Below, piece by piece: positions 1 through 10,476 of a stretch of DNA of 64,000 nt (its first letter is position 1; every line of letters starts with the position of its first letter). Origin of the DNA: Enoplolaimus lenunculus (taxonomy: Eukaryota; Nematoda; Enoplea; Enoplida; Thoracostomopsidae); assembly GCA_030248215.1 (NCBI GenBank), contig JASANG010001137.1, forward strand, positions 1 through 64,000. The letters are read 5' to 3'. A model generated the notes under the pieces. It worked only from the letters and a program-made list of their open reading frames with translations. It had not been told where the DNA came from and searched no databases. A program made the position numbers and the translations under genes.

Positions 1-22
1 TTCCGCCTTGTTTGTACGTACG

Positions 23-500
23 TGTCAGTAATAAAGTCAGTTTCCGCACATATATTATCTATTTCAAGCTGCCAAACCGTCTCTGTTCAATGTACAAATT
101 CTATACGCTAATCACTTCTCAGCCGAATGTGAAGTGATTAGTTATTTTTATGCCCTACCTGTTACGGTTTCCGAAACAACTTCTTGCTTGATGTATCACG
201 CAGCTAACGCCATCAATAGATGGTGATATGAAAATTTACGTGCAAAAACTTCAACAGAAATTTCATTTTTGAAAGCTGTGCTGTTTAGTTACGGTGTAGG
301 TCCAAGAAGCTATGAATCTGGCAATTTTGGGAACATAGGAAGGCGAAAATGGTAGCATATGGGCAAGACAAGCACAACAGAGTAAAAACAAAAACAAACA
401 GGCGAATGCAAGACAAAAGAAAACAAAGATAAATAGATAAAATTTATGCAAAAGATAGATTAAAATTTGCGGGCGATTAGCCAGATTTATACACTCAGTC
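23..500 (+). repeat. Left terminal inverted repeat of the foldback
   Basis: This arm is the reverse complement of 5841-6317 with few mismatches. It contains its own small hairpin, in which AATCACTTCTCAGCC is followed shortly by GTGAAGTGATTAG (about 110-160). Homology to the right arm ends near the sequence TTATACACTCAGTC, next to the inner module. Confidence 0.8.
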
Positions 501-1860
501 TGTCGGGTGGGGCCCCAGTGTGCACTCTGTGCCACACTGGTGCTCACCCTCGGCACCCCTCGACCTCCTAGCTATGTAGTTTCCTTGGCATGTAAATTCC
601 AACATCTCAGTCTCGGTCAGAGTATCGTGATCTGTACTTAACCGGTATCTTTTTAGCCTTGCTACACTGTTGCTCATTTGTAAAACTACTGTGCTTTAAC
701 ATTTCTGTCAAACTCTTGTCAAACTTAGTCTTATTCCTGCCAATTTCGCTTATGTCAATTACGTGTATTTTGACGTATATTTTATATTGTGTTTTCAGGT
801 ACTAAAACCCCATTTTCTGACCAAATTCTAGGCGCTCAGTTCATTGCGCATTCCCATTTCTACAAATTCTTTCCCCTTTGACCCTTTTGTGCCAGTTCCC
901 ACATGTCATATTTTTGCGATCTTATAAATGCTTATTTTCATGTTTTCAGGCGTCCCCTTCCCGTTTCCTACTAATTTCAAGGTGCTCATTCCATTTCGCA
1001 CCTCTATTTCTGCCAATTCTGCCCCGTTTGTGTCTTATTTGTCATATTTCTTTTATGTCATTATTGCGATGATTCTAGAACATTCTGGGTATTCTTGCGC
1101 TCACATAGCTAGCTTAGGTGCTTAAAAAGGATTATCTAGTTTGTACGTAAAATATAGTATTACTTTCGGTGCGGTTGGCATACATAATTCTCGCCTTGAC
1201 GGAGTCGTAAAAAGCATCTAATCGGAAGCAGCGTATTTTACTTGGTCGAAATAACAATTTGCAGGCCTAGGAAACGTTTACTTGTTATTTTTGTAATTTG
1301 TGGTTTATTGTTATAATTGTGCCCGGACGTGATTTAGGTAGCAGTCCCGTAAGCTGTGTCTGGCGGATTTTGTCCATTTTTCGCTTACATATTGCAGTTT
1401 CCCAATACTTATAATTTCTGTAGTGCTTTTCGGCCGCATGGCCCTCGTTCAAAAGCTATAACTGTCGGAAATAGGGAAATTTGGCAATTTTAGCATCAGC
1501 GGGACTAACGGGCTTGTGTTCCATATTTTGTGTTAATTACTTGCGTGTTACTATTAAACCGGAAAACAGCGTTGTATAAACTCGCACGAGCCGTAGGAGT
1601 GTTTAAATCGTGTTAAAACTGTTCCAGGATCAACCCGAAACTAGACCATACCCGCCTTCGGATCGGTCGAAAATCCCCGTTTTTGACCAGTCCAGACCTT
1701 ACATGGTGACCACGACGGTAGTCTTCTGGTTCGATTCCTGCGCAAATTACGTTGATTGCCAATACGTTCTGGTTACCTTACATGGTGACCACGACGGTTG
1801 GTTTCTATGTTGATTTTGGACAAATTGCAGCGATCCCGAACACATTTTGGTTCGTTTTGT
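501..1860 (-). repeat. Foldback inner module, copy A (inverted)
   Basis: The segment begins TGTCGGGTGGGGCCCC. Bases 501-1662 are the reverse complement of 2035-3193, and 501-1860 of 3588-4886, at roughly 95 percent identity by eye. It contains diverged tandem units of about 160 bp, each opening with a TTTTCAGG motif (near 796 and 943). Near 1727 there is a pol III B-box-like GGTTCGATTCC between two copies of CTTACATGGTGACCACGACG (1698 and 1776). The short frames inside do not resemble known proteins. Confidence 0.75.
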
Positions 1861-2034
1861 TCCTATTGACACTACTAACACAAACTAAAGTCAACATCCG
1901 GTAAGTATCCGTTTTTTGTCAATTAACCTCTCACTATGATGTTACACAGCCCGAAAAAGCGAAATACACGCAATTCTGTCCTAGGCCGTACAATGTCTGA
2001 ATCAAAAAAAACAACAAACACAAAAAAAAAAAAA
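1663..2034. other. Loop between inverted modules A and B
   Basis: The first 200 bp still match copy C in inverted orientation. The rest is AT-rich, with an A-rich run at about 2005-2033. No gene is visible. If single-stranded, the A/B arms would form a stem of about 1.16 kb around this 372-bp loop. Confidence 0.5.
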
Positions 2035-3193
2035 TCCGAAGGCGGGTATGGTCTAGTTTCGGGTTGATCCTGGAACAGTTTTAACACGATTTAAACACTC
2101 CTACGGCTCGTGCGAGTCTATACAACGCTATTTTCCGGTTTACTAGTAACACGCAAGTAATTAACACAAAATATGGAACACAAGCCCGTTAGTCCCGCTG
2201 ATGCTAAAATTGCCAAATTTCCCTATTTCCGACGGTTATAGCTTTTGAACGAGGGCCATGCGGCCGAAAAGCACCATAGAAATTATAAGTATTGAGAAAC
2301 TGCAATCTGTAAGCGAAAAATGGACAAAATCCGCCAGACACAGCTTACGGGGCTGCTACCTAAATCACGTCCGGGCACAATTATAACAATAAACCACAAA
2401 TTACGAAAATAACAAGTACACGTCTCCCAGGCCTAAAAATTACTATTTTGACCAAGTAAAATATGCTGATTCCGACTAAATACTTTTTACTTCTCCGTCA
2501 AGGCGAGGATTATATGTTCCAAGCGTGCCGAAAATTACACTACGTTTTACGTATATTAGAAAACCATTTAAGCACCTAAGCTAGCTATGTGATCGCAAGA
2601 ATACCCAGAATGTTCTAGAATCATCGCAATAATGACATAAAAAGAAATATGACAAATAAGACACAAACGGGGCAGAATTGGCAGAAATAGAGGTGCGAAA
2701 TGGAATGAGCACCTTGAAATTAGTAGGAAACGGGAAGGGGACGCCTGAAAACATGAAAATAAGCATTTATAAGATCGCAAAAATATGACATGTGGGAACT
2801 GGCACAAAAGGGTCAAAGGGGAAAGAATTTGTAGAAATGGGAATGCGCAATGAACTGAGCGCCTAGAATTTGGTCAGAAAATGGGGTTTTAGTACCTGAA
2901 AAGACAATATAAACTATATGTAAAAATACATGTAATTGACATAAGCGAAATTGGCAGGAATAAGACTAAGTTTGACAAGAGTTTGACAGAAATGTTAAAG
3001 CACAGTAGTTTTACAAATGAGCAACAGTGTAGCAAGGCTAAAAAGATACCGGTTAAGTACAGATCACGATACTCTGACCGAGACTGAGATGTTGGAATTT
3101 ACATGCCAAGGAAACTACATAGCTAGGAGGTCGAGGGGTGCCGAGGGTGAGCACCAGTGTGGCACAGAGTGCACACTGGGGCCCCACCCGACA
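2035..3193 (+). repeat. Foldback inner module, copy B (direct)
   Basis: This is the reverse complement of 501-1662 and a direct copy of about 3778-4886. It ends with GGGGCCCCACCCGACA, the complement of the start of copy A. A short frame starting MSNSVARLKRYRLSTDHDTL is present near 3017 and is shared with the other copies. The family is not recognised. Confidence 0.75.
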
Positions 3194-3401
3194 TCCCTCT
3201 CACTCAGCTCATGCCGTCCCTTGGCATGCAAAGACCGGTTGACCTGAAAGAAATAAAAGTTATGCATCGATATAAAGATAAATGACAAATGAAGTGTTTA
3301 TTTGAGTTCTTTGGTGAGTGTTTATATTTTTGCTTCTTTGGTTTAATAGTTTTTATTTTTTTTTTGGTTTAACTGGCTTCGCGTTTTCGAGCCCTAAACT
3401 T

Positions 3402-3490
3402 TGCTTCGCTCTTCCGAGCACCTGGTACCCTGCTTCGCTCTTCCGAGCTCCTGATACCCGATTGTAATGCGTTGGCTCTTCCGAGCACCT
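3402..3490 (+). repeat. 29-bp tandem repeat, about 2.5 units
   Basis: Units carry GCTTCGCTCTTCCGAGC followed by CCTGGTACCC or CCTGATACCC, starting at 3402 and 3431, with a partial unit near 3472. They lie in the AT-rich spacer (3194-3587) between modules B and C, where no gene is visible. Confidence 0.6.
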
Positions 3491-3587
3491 GAAAACCCCG
3501 TAATAAAACCCAATTGTCCTGTATTACCTTTTTTGCAACCAATAAGTCCAATAACGCATAAAATGTCCAATAAACGAATAAAACGAA

Positions 3588-4886
3588 CCAAAATACGTTC
3601 GGGATCGATGTGATCTGTCCAAAATCAACATAGAAACCAACCGTCGTGGTCTCCATGTAAGGTAACCAGAACGTATTGGCAATCAACGTAATTTGCGCAG
3701 GAATCGAACCAGAAGACTACCGTCGTGGTCACCATGTAAGGTCTGGACTGGTCAAAAACGGGGATTTTCGACCGATCCGAAGGCGGGTATGGTCTAGTTT
3801 CGGGTTGATCCTGGAACAGTTTAAACACAATTTAGACACTCCTACGGCTCGTGCGAGTCTATACAACGCTATTTTCCGGTTTACTAGTAACACGCAAGTA
3901 ATTAACACAAAATATGGAACAGAAGCCCGTTAGTCCCGCTGATGCTAAAATTGCCAATTTTCCCTGTTTACGATGATTATAGCTTTTGAACGAGGGCCAT
4001 GCGGCCGAAAAGCACTATAGAAATTATAAGTATTGGGAAACTGCAATATGTAAGCGAAAAGTGGACCAGATCCGTCAGACACAGCCTACGGGACCGCTAC
4101 TTAAATCACGTCCGGGCACAATAATAACCGTAACACACAAATTATAAAAATAGCAAGTACACGTCTCCCAGGCCTAAAAATTACTATTTTGACCAAGTAA
4201 AATATGCTGATTCCGATTAAATACTTTTTACTTCTCCGTCAAGGCGAGAATTATATGTTCCAAGCGTGCCGAAAATAACACTACGTTTTACGTATATTAG
4301 AAAACCATTTAAGCACCTAAGCTAGCTATGTGATCGCAAGAATACCCAGAATGTTCTAGAATCATCGCAATAATGACATAAAAAGAAATATGACAAATAA
4401 GACACAAACGGGCAGAATTAGCAGAAATAGAGGTGCGAAATGGAATGAGCACCTTGAAATTAGTAGGAAACGGGAAGGGGACGCCTGAAAACATGAAAAT
4501 AAGCATTTATAAGATCGCAAAAATATGACATGTAGGAATTGGCACAAAAGGGTCAAAAGGGGAAGAATTTGTAGAAATGGGAATGCGCAAAGAACTGAGC
4601 GCATAGAATTTGGTCAGAAAATGGGGTTTTAGTACCTGAAAACACAATATGAAATATATGTAAAAATACACGTACTTGACATAAGTGAAGTTGACAGAAA
4701 TAGGACTAAGTTTGACAAGAGTTTGGCAAGAAAGTTAAAGCACAGTAGTTTTACAAATGAACAAACAATATGGCAAGGCTAAAAAGATACCGGTTAAGTA
4801 CAGATCACGATACTCTGACCGAGACTGAGATGTTGGAATTCACATGCCAAGGAAACTACATAGCTAGGAGGTCGAGGGGTGCCGAG
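3588..4886 (+). repeat. Foldback inner module, copy C (direct)
   Basis: This copy matches module A in reverse complement over its whole length and module B directly from about 3778. It lacks the last 40-50 bp (GGGGCCCCACCCGACA end) found in A and B. There the sequence runs into the G/C homopolymer tract, which looks like a corrupted version of the missing end. Confidence 0.75.
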
Positions 4887-5037
4887 GGGGGGGAGAGGGG
4901 GGGCAGAGGGGGCACAGGGGGGCACCCCACGAGGGGGGGGGGGAGAGGGGGGGAGGGGGGGGGGAGAACCCCCCCGCGCACGCGCCCCCAAACCCGCCCC
5001 CCCCCCCCCCCCCACGCCGCCCCCCCCCCCCCGCCCT
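4886..5037. other. G-run/C-run low-complexity tract, probable sequence error
   Basis: About 90 bp of G-rich sequence broken by isolated A and C residues is followed by about 60 bp of C-rich sequence. Part of the G-rich segment can be aligned with the expected end of module C if T and some other bases are read as G (for example GGCACCCCAC in place of the module's GGGGCCCCACCC end). This suggests miscalled bases or an assembly gap inside a strong hairpin. A genuine G4-forming tract cannot be excluded. Confidence 0.6.
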
Positions 5038-5060
5038 TTTTCTTCCCTGTGTCTGCCGCC

Positions 5061-5510
5061 ATGCTGCCAGCTAGCATGCATACAGTGCACTGCACTATAT
5101 TGCATGTGCACATAACGGGCAAGCATGTCTCACATGCTTACATGCCCTTATTTTCAGCAAGGTCGTCCCTTGACCGTCCATCCTATTTTCGACTGGATAC
5201 CGTGCTCATAGCGCGGCAATTTGCCATTGCGCTCACGGCGTAGCCCCCATGTCAGTCAAGGTAGGAACCGGGACTTCAGACCTTTCTACTAAGCAGCTGG
5301 AAAAGTGGGCTAGAGCGGGGATCGAACTCTCAGCCTATAGGTCTCTAGATCCTTAAGCGAGCACCCTACCACTGCGCCACGCAGCCCGCCTCTCCAACTG
5401 CATTTTTCGTCGACTATGTGTCGACCGTATGCTGCCAGCTAGCATACATACAGTGCACTGCACTATATTGCATGTGCACATAACGGGCAAGCATGTCTCA
5501 CATGCTTACA
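5061..5510. repeat. 82-bp direct repeats flanking a tRNA-like repeat
   Basis: 5061-5142 and 5429-5510 are almost identical copies beginning ATGCTGCCAGCTAGCAT and ending TGTCTCACATGCTTACA. Each contains short palindromes (AGCATGTCTCACATGCT). The 286 bp between them contain the tRNA-like sequence at 5307-5387. The arrangement suggests a duplication, or an insertion between repeats. Confidence 0.7.
5307..5387 (-). repeat. tRNA-Leu-like SINE head or tRNA relic
   Basis: Read on the minus strand this begins GGGCTGCGTGGCGCAGTGG, with an A box, and carries the B box GAGTTCGATCC. The anticodon-loop region reads CTTAAGG, and a long variable region fits a class II (Leu-type, TAA) tRNA. The 3' acceptor side (CTCTAGCCC) pairs only partly with the 5' side and the T stem is imperfect. 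It therefore looks like a tRNA-derived SINE promoter or a pseudogene, not a working tRNA. Confidence 0.6.
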
Positions 5511-5840
5511 CTAATGTATTTCTCATGAATTTCAATCTGTTTTATTTGTAATATGTGTACGTAGCCTTTGCATGGTTCTGGACTCGGCGCGTTAGCTCCG
5601 GCGCCTAGTACACCGGGCTCGGCATTACAAAGATATTACACGCGCATGATAGGATTTTAATCAGTATTAAGTCCAATTTCTCGGCTTACCAAACCAATCT
5701 ACAACTCCGAATTCGGGCCACGTATCTAATCCGCAGCGAAAATCTAAGAACTAGCAATATTTCAAGTTGTCAAAACAATACAACAAACAAAACTTGTATA
5801 TGCTTTTTCGAAATTTACCGACTGATGTTGTTCAAAACTC

Positions 5841-6317
5841 CTGACTGACTGTATAAATATTGGCTAATCGCCCGCAAATTTTAATCTATTTTGCATAAAT
5901 TTTATATTATTTATCTTTGTTTTCTTTTGTCTTGCATTCGCCTGTTTGTTTTTGTTTTTACTCTGTTGCTTCTTCTTGCCCATATGCTACCATTTTCGCC
6001 TTCCTATGTTCCCAAAATTGCCAGATTCATAACTTCTTTAAACCTACACCAGTAACTAAACAGCACAGCTTTCAAAAATGAAATTTCTGTTGAAGTTTTG
6101 CACGTAAATTTTCATATCACCATCTATTGATGGCGTTAGCTACGTAATACATCAAGCAAGAAGTTGTTTCGGAAACCGTAACAGGTAGGCATTAAAATAA
6201 CTAATCACTTCACATTGGGCTGAGAAGTGATTAGGTATGAATTTGTACATTGAACAGAGACGGTTTGGCAGCTTGAAATAGATAATATATGTGCGGAAAC
6301 TGACTTTATTACTGACA
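5841..6317 (-). repeat. Right terminal inverted repeat of the foldback
   Basis: This is the reverse complement of 23-500. It ends ACTTTATTACTGACA, the complement of the left start. The stretch just inside it (5511-5840) is unique AT-rich sequence with no gene visible. Confidence 0.8.
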
Positions 6318-6688
6318 TGCTGTTCCTAAATTTCTGCATTTTCCAGACGCTTAGATTAGCCTAGCAGCGTAGGTGACGAGTACACTCCATTTCGGTTTCT
6401 GTGCCGTCCTGGCCTACCGTATAACATTTATGATTGTTTATATTCAGTTTTAAACTTTGTTTTGTTGTGTGAAATTTACGATCATTTATTTTAAACATTG
6501 TTACTGCACAGGTAACTTCCCTTGGGTGTAATCTGTGGTACCAGATCTATTCAAGCTTGCTTTCTTCTAAAACAAAAGGTTCTAGTCTTGGGCAAGAAAA
6601 AAATCAGGTGTCAAATAAAAAAGCAAGTTCAGGAGCAATGTTATACCAAGTTTCCTGAATTTGGAAGCCACCAAGCACAAGCTTAACG
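6318..6688. other. Unassigned spacer between foldback and LINE
   Basis: AT-rich sequence without a convincing reading frame. It may include genomic DNA flanking both elements. Confidence 0.4.
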
Positions 6689-8860
6689 GTGGTGAAAGGA
6701 GCTTCCAGGGATCAGTGGCATCCTCTGAGATGTTGGCCAGGCAATCTACGGGCTTGGTCAAACGAACACAGCGAACGAGGACTGCTCAGTCCAAACCAAT
6801 CAGGATTTCGTGAGGGCCATTCAACCGAGACAGCAGTATTGCGATTCGCACAGTCAATCGCGGACGGTCTGGACTGCCGAAAGCGAACAGCCGCTGCCTT
6901 CATTGATTTCTCGAAGGCATTCGATCAAGTCTGGCACGAAGGGCTGCGTCGTCGCCTGCATTCGTTGGCCATCCCAGACCGATTTCGGCAGACGATCAGC
7001 GCGTTCATCAGCGATCGGAAGTATGCCGTTCGAATCGGCAACACAACCAGCCGTTATCGCATTTTTCGCGCGGGCGTGCCCCAAGGAGCTGTACTATCGC
7101 CGGTGTTGTTCACGTTGTACATCGACTCGTTGGTCGATTGTGTACCGCCTGGCGTGAATATCGGCATGTACGCCGACGATGTGGTGCTATGGGCGTTAAA
7201 TGTCAACGTCAACGCTGCCGAACGTGCACTGCAAGAAGCACTCGATGCAACTGCCAGTTGGGCAGGAAAGTGGCACCTAACCATCAACGCGTCGAAATGC
7301 GAAAGCTGCCTGTACACAATCGACCCAGGACAGCAAGCAATGTCACTGCAGACGAGCATCAATGGCCAGCCGATTGCGCACAACGTGGCACCAAAGTTCC
7401 TGGGTGTCAAAGTCGATCGCAAACTGACGTTCAGAGCGCACGTCGACGATGTGGTAGCCAAGATGACCAAAAGATCCAAAGCCCTTGGCGCACTGGCAGG
7501 CAAATCGTGGGGATGCGACCGAGATGCACTGCGATCGCTCTACTCCGGCTACGTAGAGGCGGTAGCACGATATTGCGGAGCCGTCTACCTGCCAGCCGCA
7601 GCGTGCACAAAGATCGAGTCGATTCAACGAGTGCAGAACGGATGCGCTCGTACGATCACAGGATGTACCAGGACAACTCCGACAAATGTGCTACTGGCGG
7701 AGGCCGGACTGACGCCAATCTCAGTCACTGGCAACGAGATGGCCGCGACTGCCTATGAGCGGGCATGTCGCATGGGTGGCAACTACGAACTGCATCGATT
7801 GGCCGCTACGACGAGCAAAGATCGGCTCAAACGCAGCAACTGGCGCAGACAGGTGAAGAAGGTGCTAAAGAACAGTGCCCTCAGTGGAGTAGAGCGGATG
7901 GTGCCGCTAAACAGGCCGCCGCCATGGGAACTCGGAGCCACGCTGGACATTCGAACCGCCCTTATGCACCAGCCAGCCACCGACATCACTGCTGAAAATC
8001 GAGCATGCGCACTCGAAACAATTGGTCATCTCAAAGGCGCCACGTACAACGTCTTTACCGACGGTTCTGCGGTCGAAGGCACCAACAATGGTGGTGCGGG
8101 TGTCTTCGTTATCGATTGCGAGGGGCTGGAAACGCGAATGTCAATACCAGCCGGTCGATTGTGCTCCTCGTACACGGCCGAATGTGTCGCAATGGCCAGC
8201 GCACTCGAATGGCTCGTCGACAAGAAGTCCGCGGACAACGAAATGGCGGCCAACATCTGCACGGACAGCAGATCGTTGTTGGACAAACTGAATTCGGGTC
8301 CACCAACGTCCGATACGCCGCATATTGATCGAATCTGGCGAGCAATGGCACAATTCAGCACCCACGATAAGATCACGTTGCAATGGGTGCCGGCTCACGT
8401 GGGAGTGGCAGGAAACGAGGAGGCTGACGCCCTGGCCAAGGCTGGCTCCAACCAACAACAACAGGAAGTGCCGATCGATCTGCAAACGGTCAAGGCCGTT
8501 ATCCGACGCGAAGGACGCGCGAAATGGCGCAAGGAAGTCAAACACGAACGAATGCCATTCCCCATTCCACGAATCGGGGATGAGAGCGGCCTCAGCAGAA
8601 CACAACGCAGACAGCTGGCACAACTGCGTTCGGCCGGTCACTGTCCGCTACTCGGCTCCTACCTGCACCGAATCGGCAAAGCAGACAGTCCGGCCTGTAC
8701 ACGATGCGGCGCACCCGAAGACGATATCAAACATTTTCTCATCGTCTGCACAGCCCTGGAACAAACAAGACGACGAACAATTGGCCCAAACACCGATCTG
8801 ACAATTCTCTGGACCAATCCACGCGCGGCAGGGGAGTTTGTGAACGCCTGTGCCCAGTAA
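6689..8860 (+). CDS. LINE reverse transcriptase/RNase H (5'-truncated ORF2)
   Basis: A continuous frame of 723 codons encodes the back part of a non-LTR retrotransposon ORF2. Reverse transcriptase motifs run in order: LLSPNQSGFREGHST (about residues 32-46), FIDFSKAFD (71-79, catalytic Asp), AGVPQGAVLSP (128-138) and YADD (161-164). An RNase H domain follows with its acidic residues in place: TDGS (Asp458), TAEC (Glu498), TDSR (Asp526) and NEEADALAKA (Asp580). The C-terminus has a CX2CX8HX4C cluster (670-687). RT plus RNase H points to the I/R1/Tad-like group. The apurinic endonuclease and ORF1 are missing and no ATG opens the frame, so this is a dead 5'-truncated copy, though the remaining frame is intact and probably young. 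Confidence 0.9.
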   Translation: MVKGASRDQWHPLRCWPGNLRAWSNEHSERGLLSPNQSGFREGHSTETAVLRFAQSIADGLDCRKRTAAAFIDFSKAFDQVWHEGLRRRLHSLAIPDRFRQTISAFISDRKYAVRIGNTTSRYRIFRAGVPQGAVLSPVLFTLYIDSLVDCVPPGVNIGMYADDVVLWALNVNVNAAERALQEALDATASWAGKWHLTINASKCESCLYTIDPGQQAMSLQTSINGQPIAHNVAPKFLGVKVDRKLTFRAHVDDVVAKMTKRSKALGALAGKSWGCDRDALRSLYSGYVEAVARYCGAVYLPAAACTKIESIQRVQNGCARTITGCTRTTPTNVLLAEAGLTPISVTGNEMAATAYERACRMGGNYELHRLAATTSKDRLKRSNWRRQVKKVLKNSALSGVERMVPLNRPPPWELGATLDIRTALMHQPATDITAENRACALETIGHLKGATYNVFTDGSAVEGTNNGGAGVFVIDCEGLETRMSIPAGRLCSSYTAECVAMASALEWLVDKKSADNEMAANICTDSRSLLDKLNSGPPTSDTPHIDRIWRAMAQFSTHDKITLQWVPAHVGVAGNEEADALAKAGSNQQQQEVPIDLQTVKAVIRREGRAKWRKEVKHERMPFPIPRIGDESGLSRTQRRQLAQLRSAGHCPLLGSYLHRIGKADSPACTRCGAPEDDIKHFLIVCTALEQTRRRTIGPNTDLTILWTNPRAAGEFVNACAQ

Positions 8861-8920
8861 ATATTGGGTCCCGATGCATGGCGTTTATGGGAGTGACTAC
8901 TGCAACAACAACAACAACAA
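6689..8920 (+). mobile_element. 5'-truncated non-LTR retrotransposon (I/R1-like LINE)
   Basis: The insertion consists of the truncated ORF2, a 3' untranslated region of about 40 bp after the stop at 8858-8860, and a (CAA)6 tail at 8903-8920. Unlike the AT-rich surroundings it is GC-rich, with codon use of its own. Clear target-site duplications were not found. The 5' edge is uncertain, because homology may begin a little upstream in another frame. Confidence 0.8.
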
Positions 8921-9589
8921 GGGAAGTCACTGGCGATACACCAGAGTCTGAAAAACATCCGGCGAAAAGAGCTATAATGATACGTATTGCGAAGAAAGCT
9001 CGAGAATTGATCATCGTGGCCAACGATGATTACGACAGGACCTTTACAGCCAGCTGTTAGGTAGATGTCATTCGCGAAGGCATCATTGAAGCAGTGTTTC
9101 ATGTAGCGCCCAAAATTTTGATGTTTCCGATGTATGAAGCGATCATTTGCTTGTGACTTGTGCCAACGAAGCTTCACGTGATTAGCTGAAGCAAGTCATT
9201 CCAAGATTTCGCTCATAGTAAGAGAACCAATGCAAGCTATACTGAGTGGCGAGTTCGAGTTCCCTAGGCTGTAGATCCGTGATGCTCGAGTGTCAATTGC
9301 AACCGATTGCTGAACGCCCTTACATAACTGATGGCCACGGTCAATCAATCTCACATAGTAAATGTAATTCAGATAAATTTGACGGGGAAGTACAAATACG
9401 TATTAATAGATGAGGGGAAGCACTCTTAAAATTTAGTTGCAGAAAACAAAGGAAATAAATTACTTTTATGAACCGATGTAGGTCTTAGGTTATAGATTTG
9501 AAAGTTTGTAAATCTACTTGCTATGGATGTGGTAAACAATTAACACGCTTCTTGTGAAGAAAGCTTATCTGACTATTAGGAATAGGCGG
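8921..9589. other. Intergenic, no gene seen
   Basis: AT-rich sequence after the LINE tail. No supported reading frame or repeat family was recognised. Confidence 0.4.
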
Positions 9590-9789
9590 TCTCAATCTCG
9601 GTTTCATCAAATCTCGGGTTTTGGCTGGTGTCGAGTTTAATTGTATGAAGCGGCAATCCAAAGCAGATAAAATATTCAAAAGGTTTTTATTTTCGTAACG
9701 GTTAAAAATTGACCGAGATCAAAAGTCTCGATCTCGGTAGGTGGGTCTCGATCTCGCTTTTTTGACCGAGATCGTCCATCAGTGCTGAC
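9590..9789. mobile_element. hAT-like MITE relic with CTCGATCTCGG subrepeats
   Basis: The segment contains repeated CTCGATCTCGG and GACCGAGATC motifs in both orientations and ends GTCCATCAGTGCTG. Its complement CAGCACTGATGGAC resembles hAT termini. A second copy lies at 19514-19880, starting CAGGGATGGGAGTCTCGG. No matching 8-bp duplication was found, so the boundaries are approximate. Confidence 0.4.
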
Positions 9790-10254
9790 AATAGATTAAT
9801 AAGTTTCTTGTTTTTGTATGGGTGGGGTATTCCATTGTACGCTAATATAAAGGCTTTATTAAAATTTGCGACTGCTGTGAGTATAGTTGAGCACAACGTA
9901 TACCAAGATTGTTTGTGTTTATTTTTCTTCAAATTCCCGCATAATGTACGCCATGAAATGTAGCATAATGATAGACTTTGGTTATTTAGTACATATTAAA
10001 TTCATATAACTGTAAAACTTGATTTACGTGCATAATACCTGACTGAAAATTGGATAGATGAAAAATTCAGTTGAAAAATGCCTTTCGAAAACATGATTGA
10101 GCCAATAACATACAAAGATAATAAAAATTTGTATACATAATTTCGTTCTTTTTAAAGGGTTGACTCAATTTTTAATACAAATATCAAGCAAACTGACGTA
10201 ATAGGTAACAGGGCCGAGTAGTTGGTTATATATAAGTCAAATCCGGTGAAGAAA
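9790..10254. other. Upstream region of FCHO
   Basis: AT-rich sequence immediately 5' of the first recognised FCHO coding exon. It should contain the 5' UTR or a splice site from an upstream non-coding exon, but I could not fix a promoter or transcription start. Confidence 0.35.
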
Positions 10255-10376
10255 ATGAAGTTGATGTATTCTGACCATTTTTGGGGCGAGAAGCATAATG
10301 GGTTTACTGCATTATATCAAAACATGAAAAATGGGCAGACGACAGCGAGAGAACTTGCTGACTTTATTAAAGAATG
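10255..10376 (+). CDS. FCHO exon 1: F-BAR helix 1 start
   Basis: Encodes SDHFWGEKHNGFTALYQNMK, close to the conserved FCHO start (FWGEKNSGFDVLYHNMKHG in vertebrates), then ELADFIKE. The donor is TG|GTTAGT and the exon ends in phase 2, so the next codon becomes TGT (Cys), where homologues have Arg. Confidence 0.85.
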
Positions 10377-10393
10377 GTTAGTTTTACTCTATT

Positions 10394-10476
<83 letters not shown>

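Larger units (their letters stand above)
23..6317. mobile_element. Composite foldback element with long terminal inverted repeats
   Basis: The outer arms at 23-500 and 5841-6317 are near-identical reverse complements, each starting TGTCAGTAATAAAGTCAG. The 5.3 kb between them holds three copies of one module (501-1860 inverted; 2035-3193 and 3588-4886 direct), a G/C tract and a tRNA-like repeat. I see no transposase, polymerase or capsid-like reading frame, so this is a non-autonomous element, probably foldback-type and built by nested insertion. No target-site duplication is visible: the flanks read ...GTACGTACG on the left and TGCTGTTCC on the right. Only 22 bp of left flank are available, so the true left boundary could lie outside the window. 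Confidence 0.75.

Noticed and set aside
878-1125. Hydrophobic short frames in the foldback modules
   Set aside because: They recur only because the modules are copies, have no family similarity, and overlap diverged tandem units.
4770-5243. A 157-codon frame through the end of module C
   Set aside because: Most of it translates the G/C homopolymer tract, which is probably erroneous sequence; the Gly/Pro-rich product is an artefact.
5307-5387. Functional tRNA-Leu gene
   Set aside because: Acceptor and T stems pair poorly and it is embedded in a repeat; a SINE or relic fits better.
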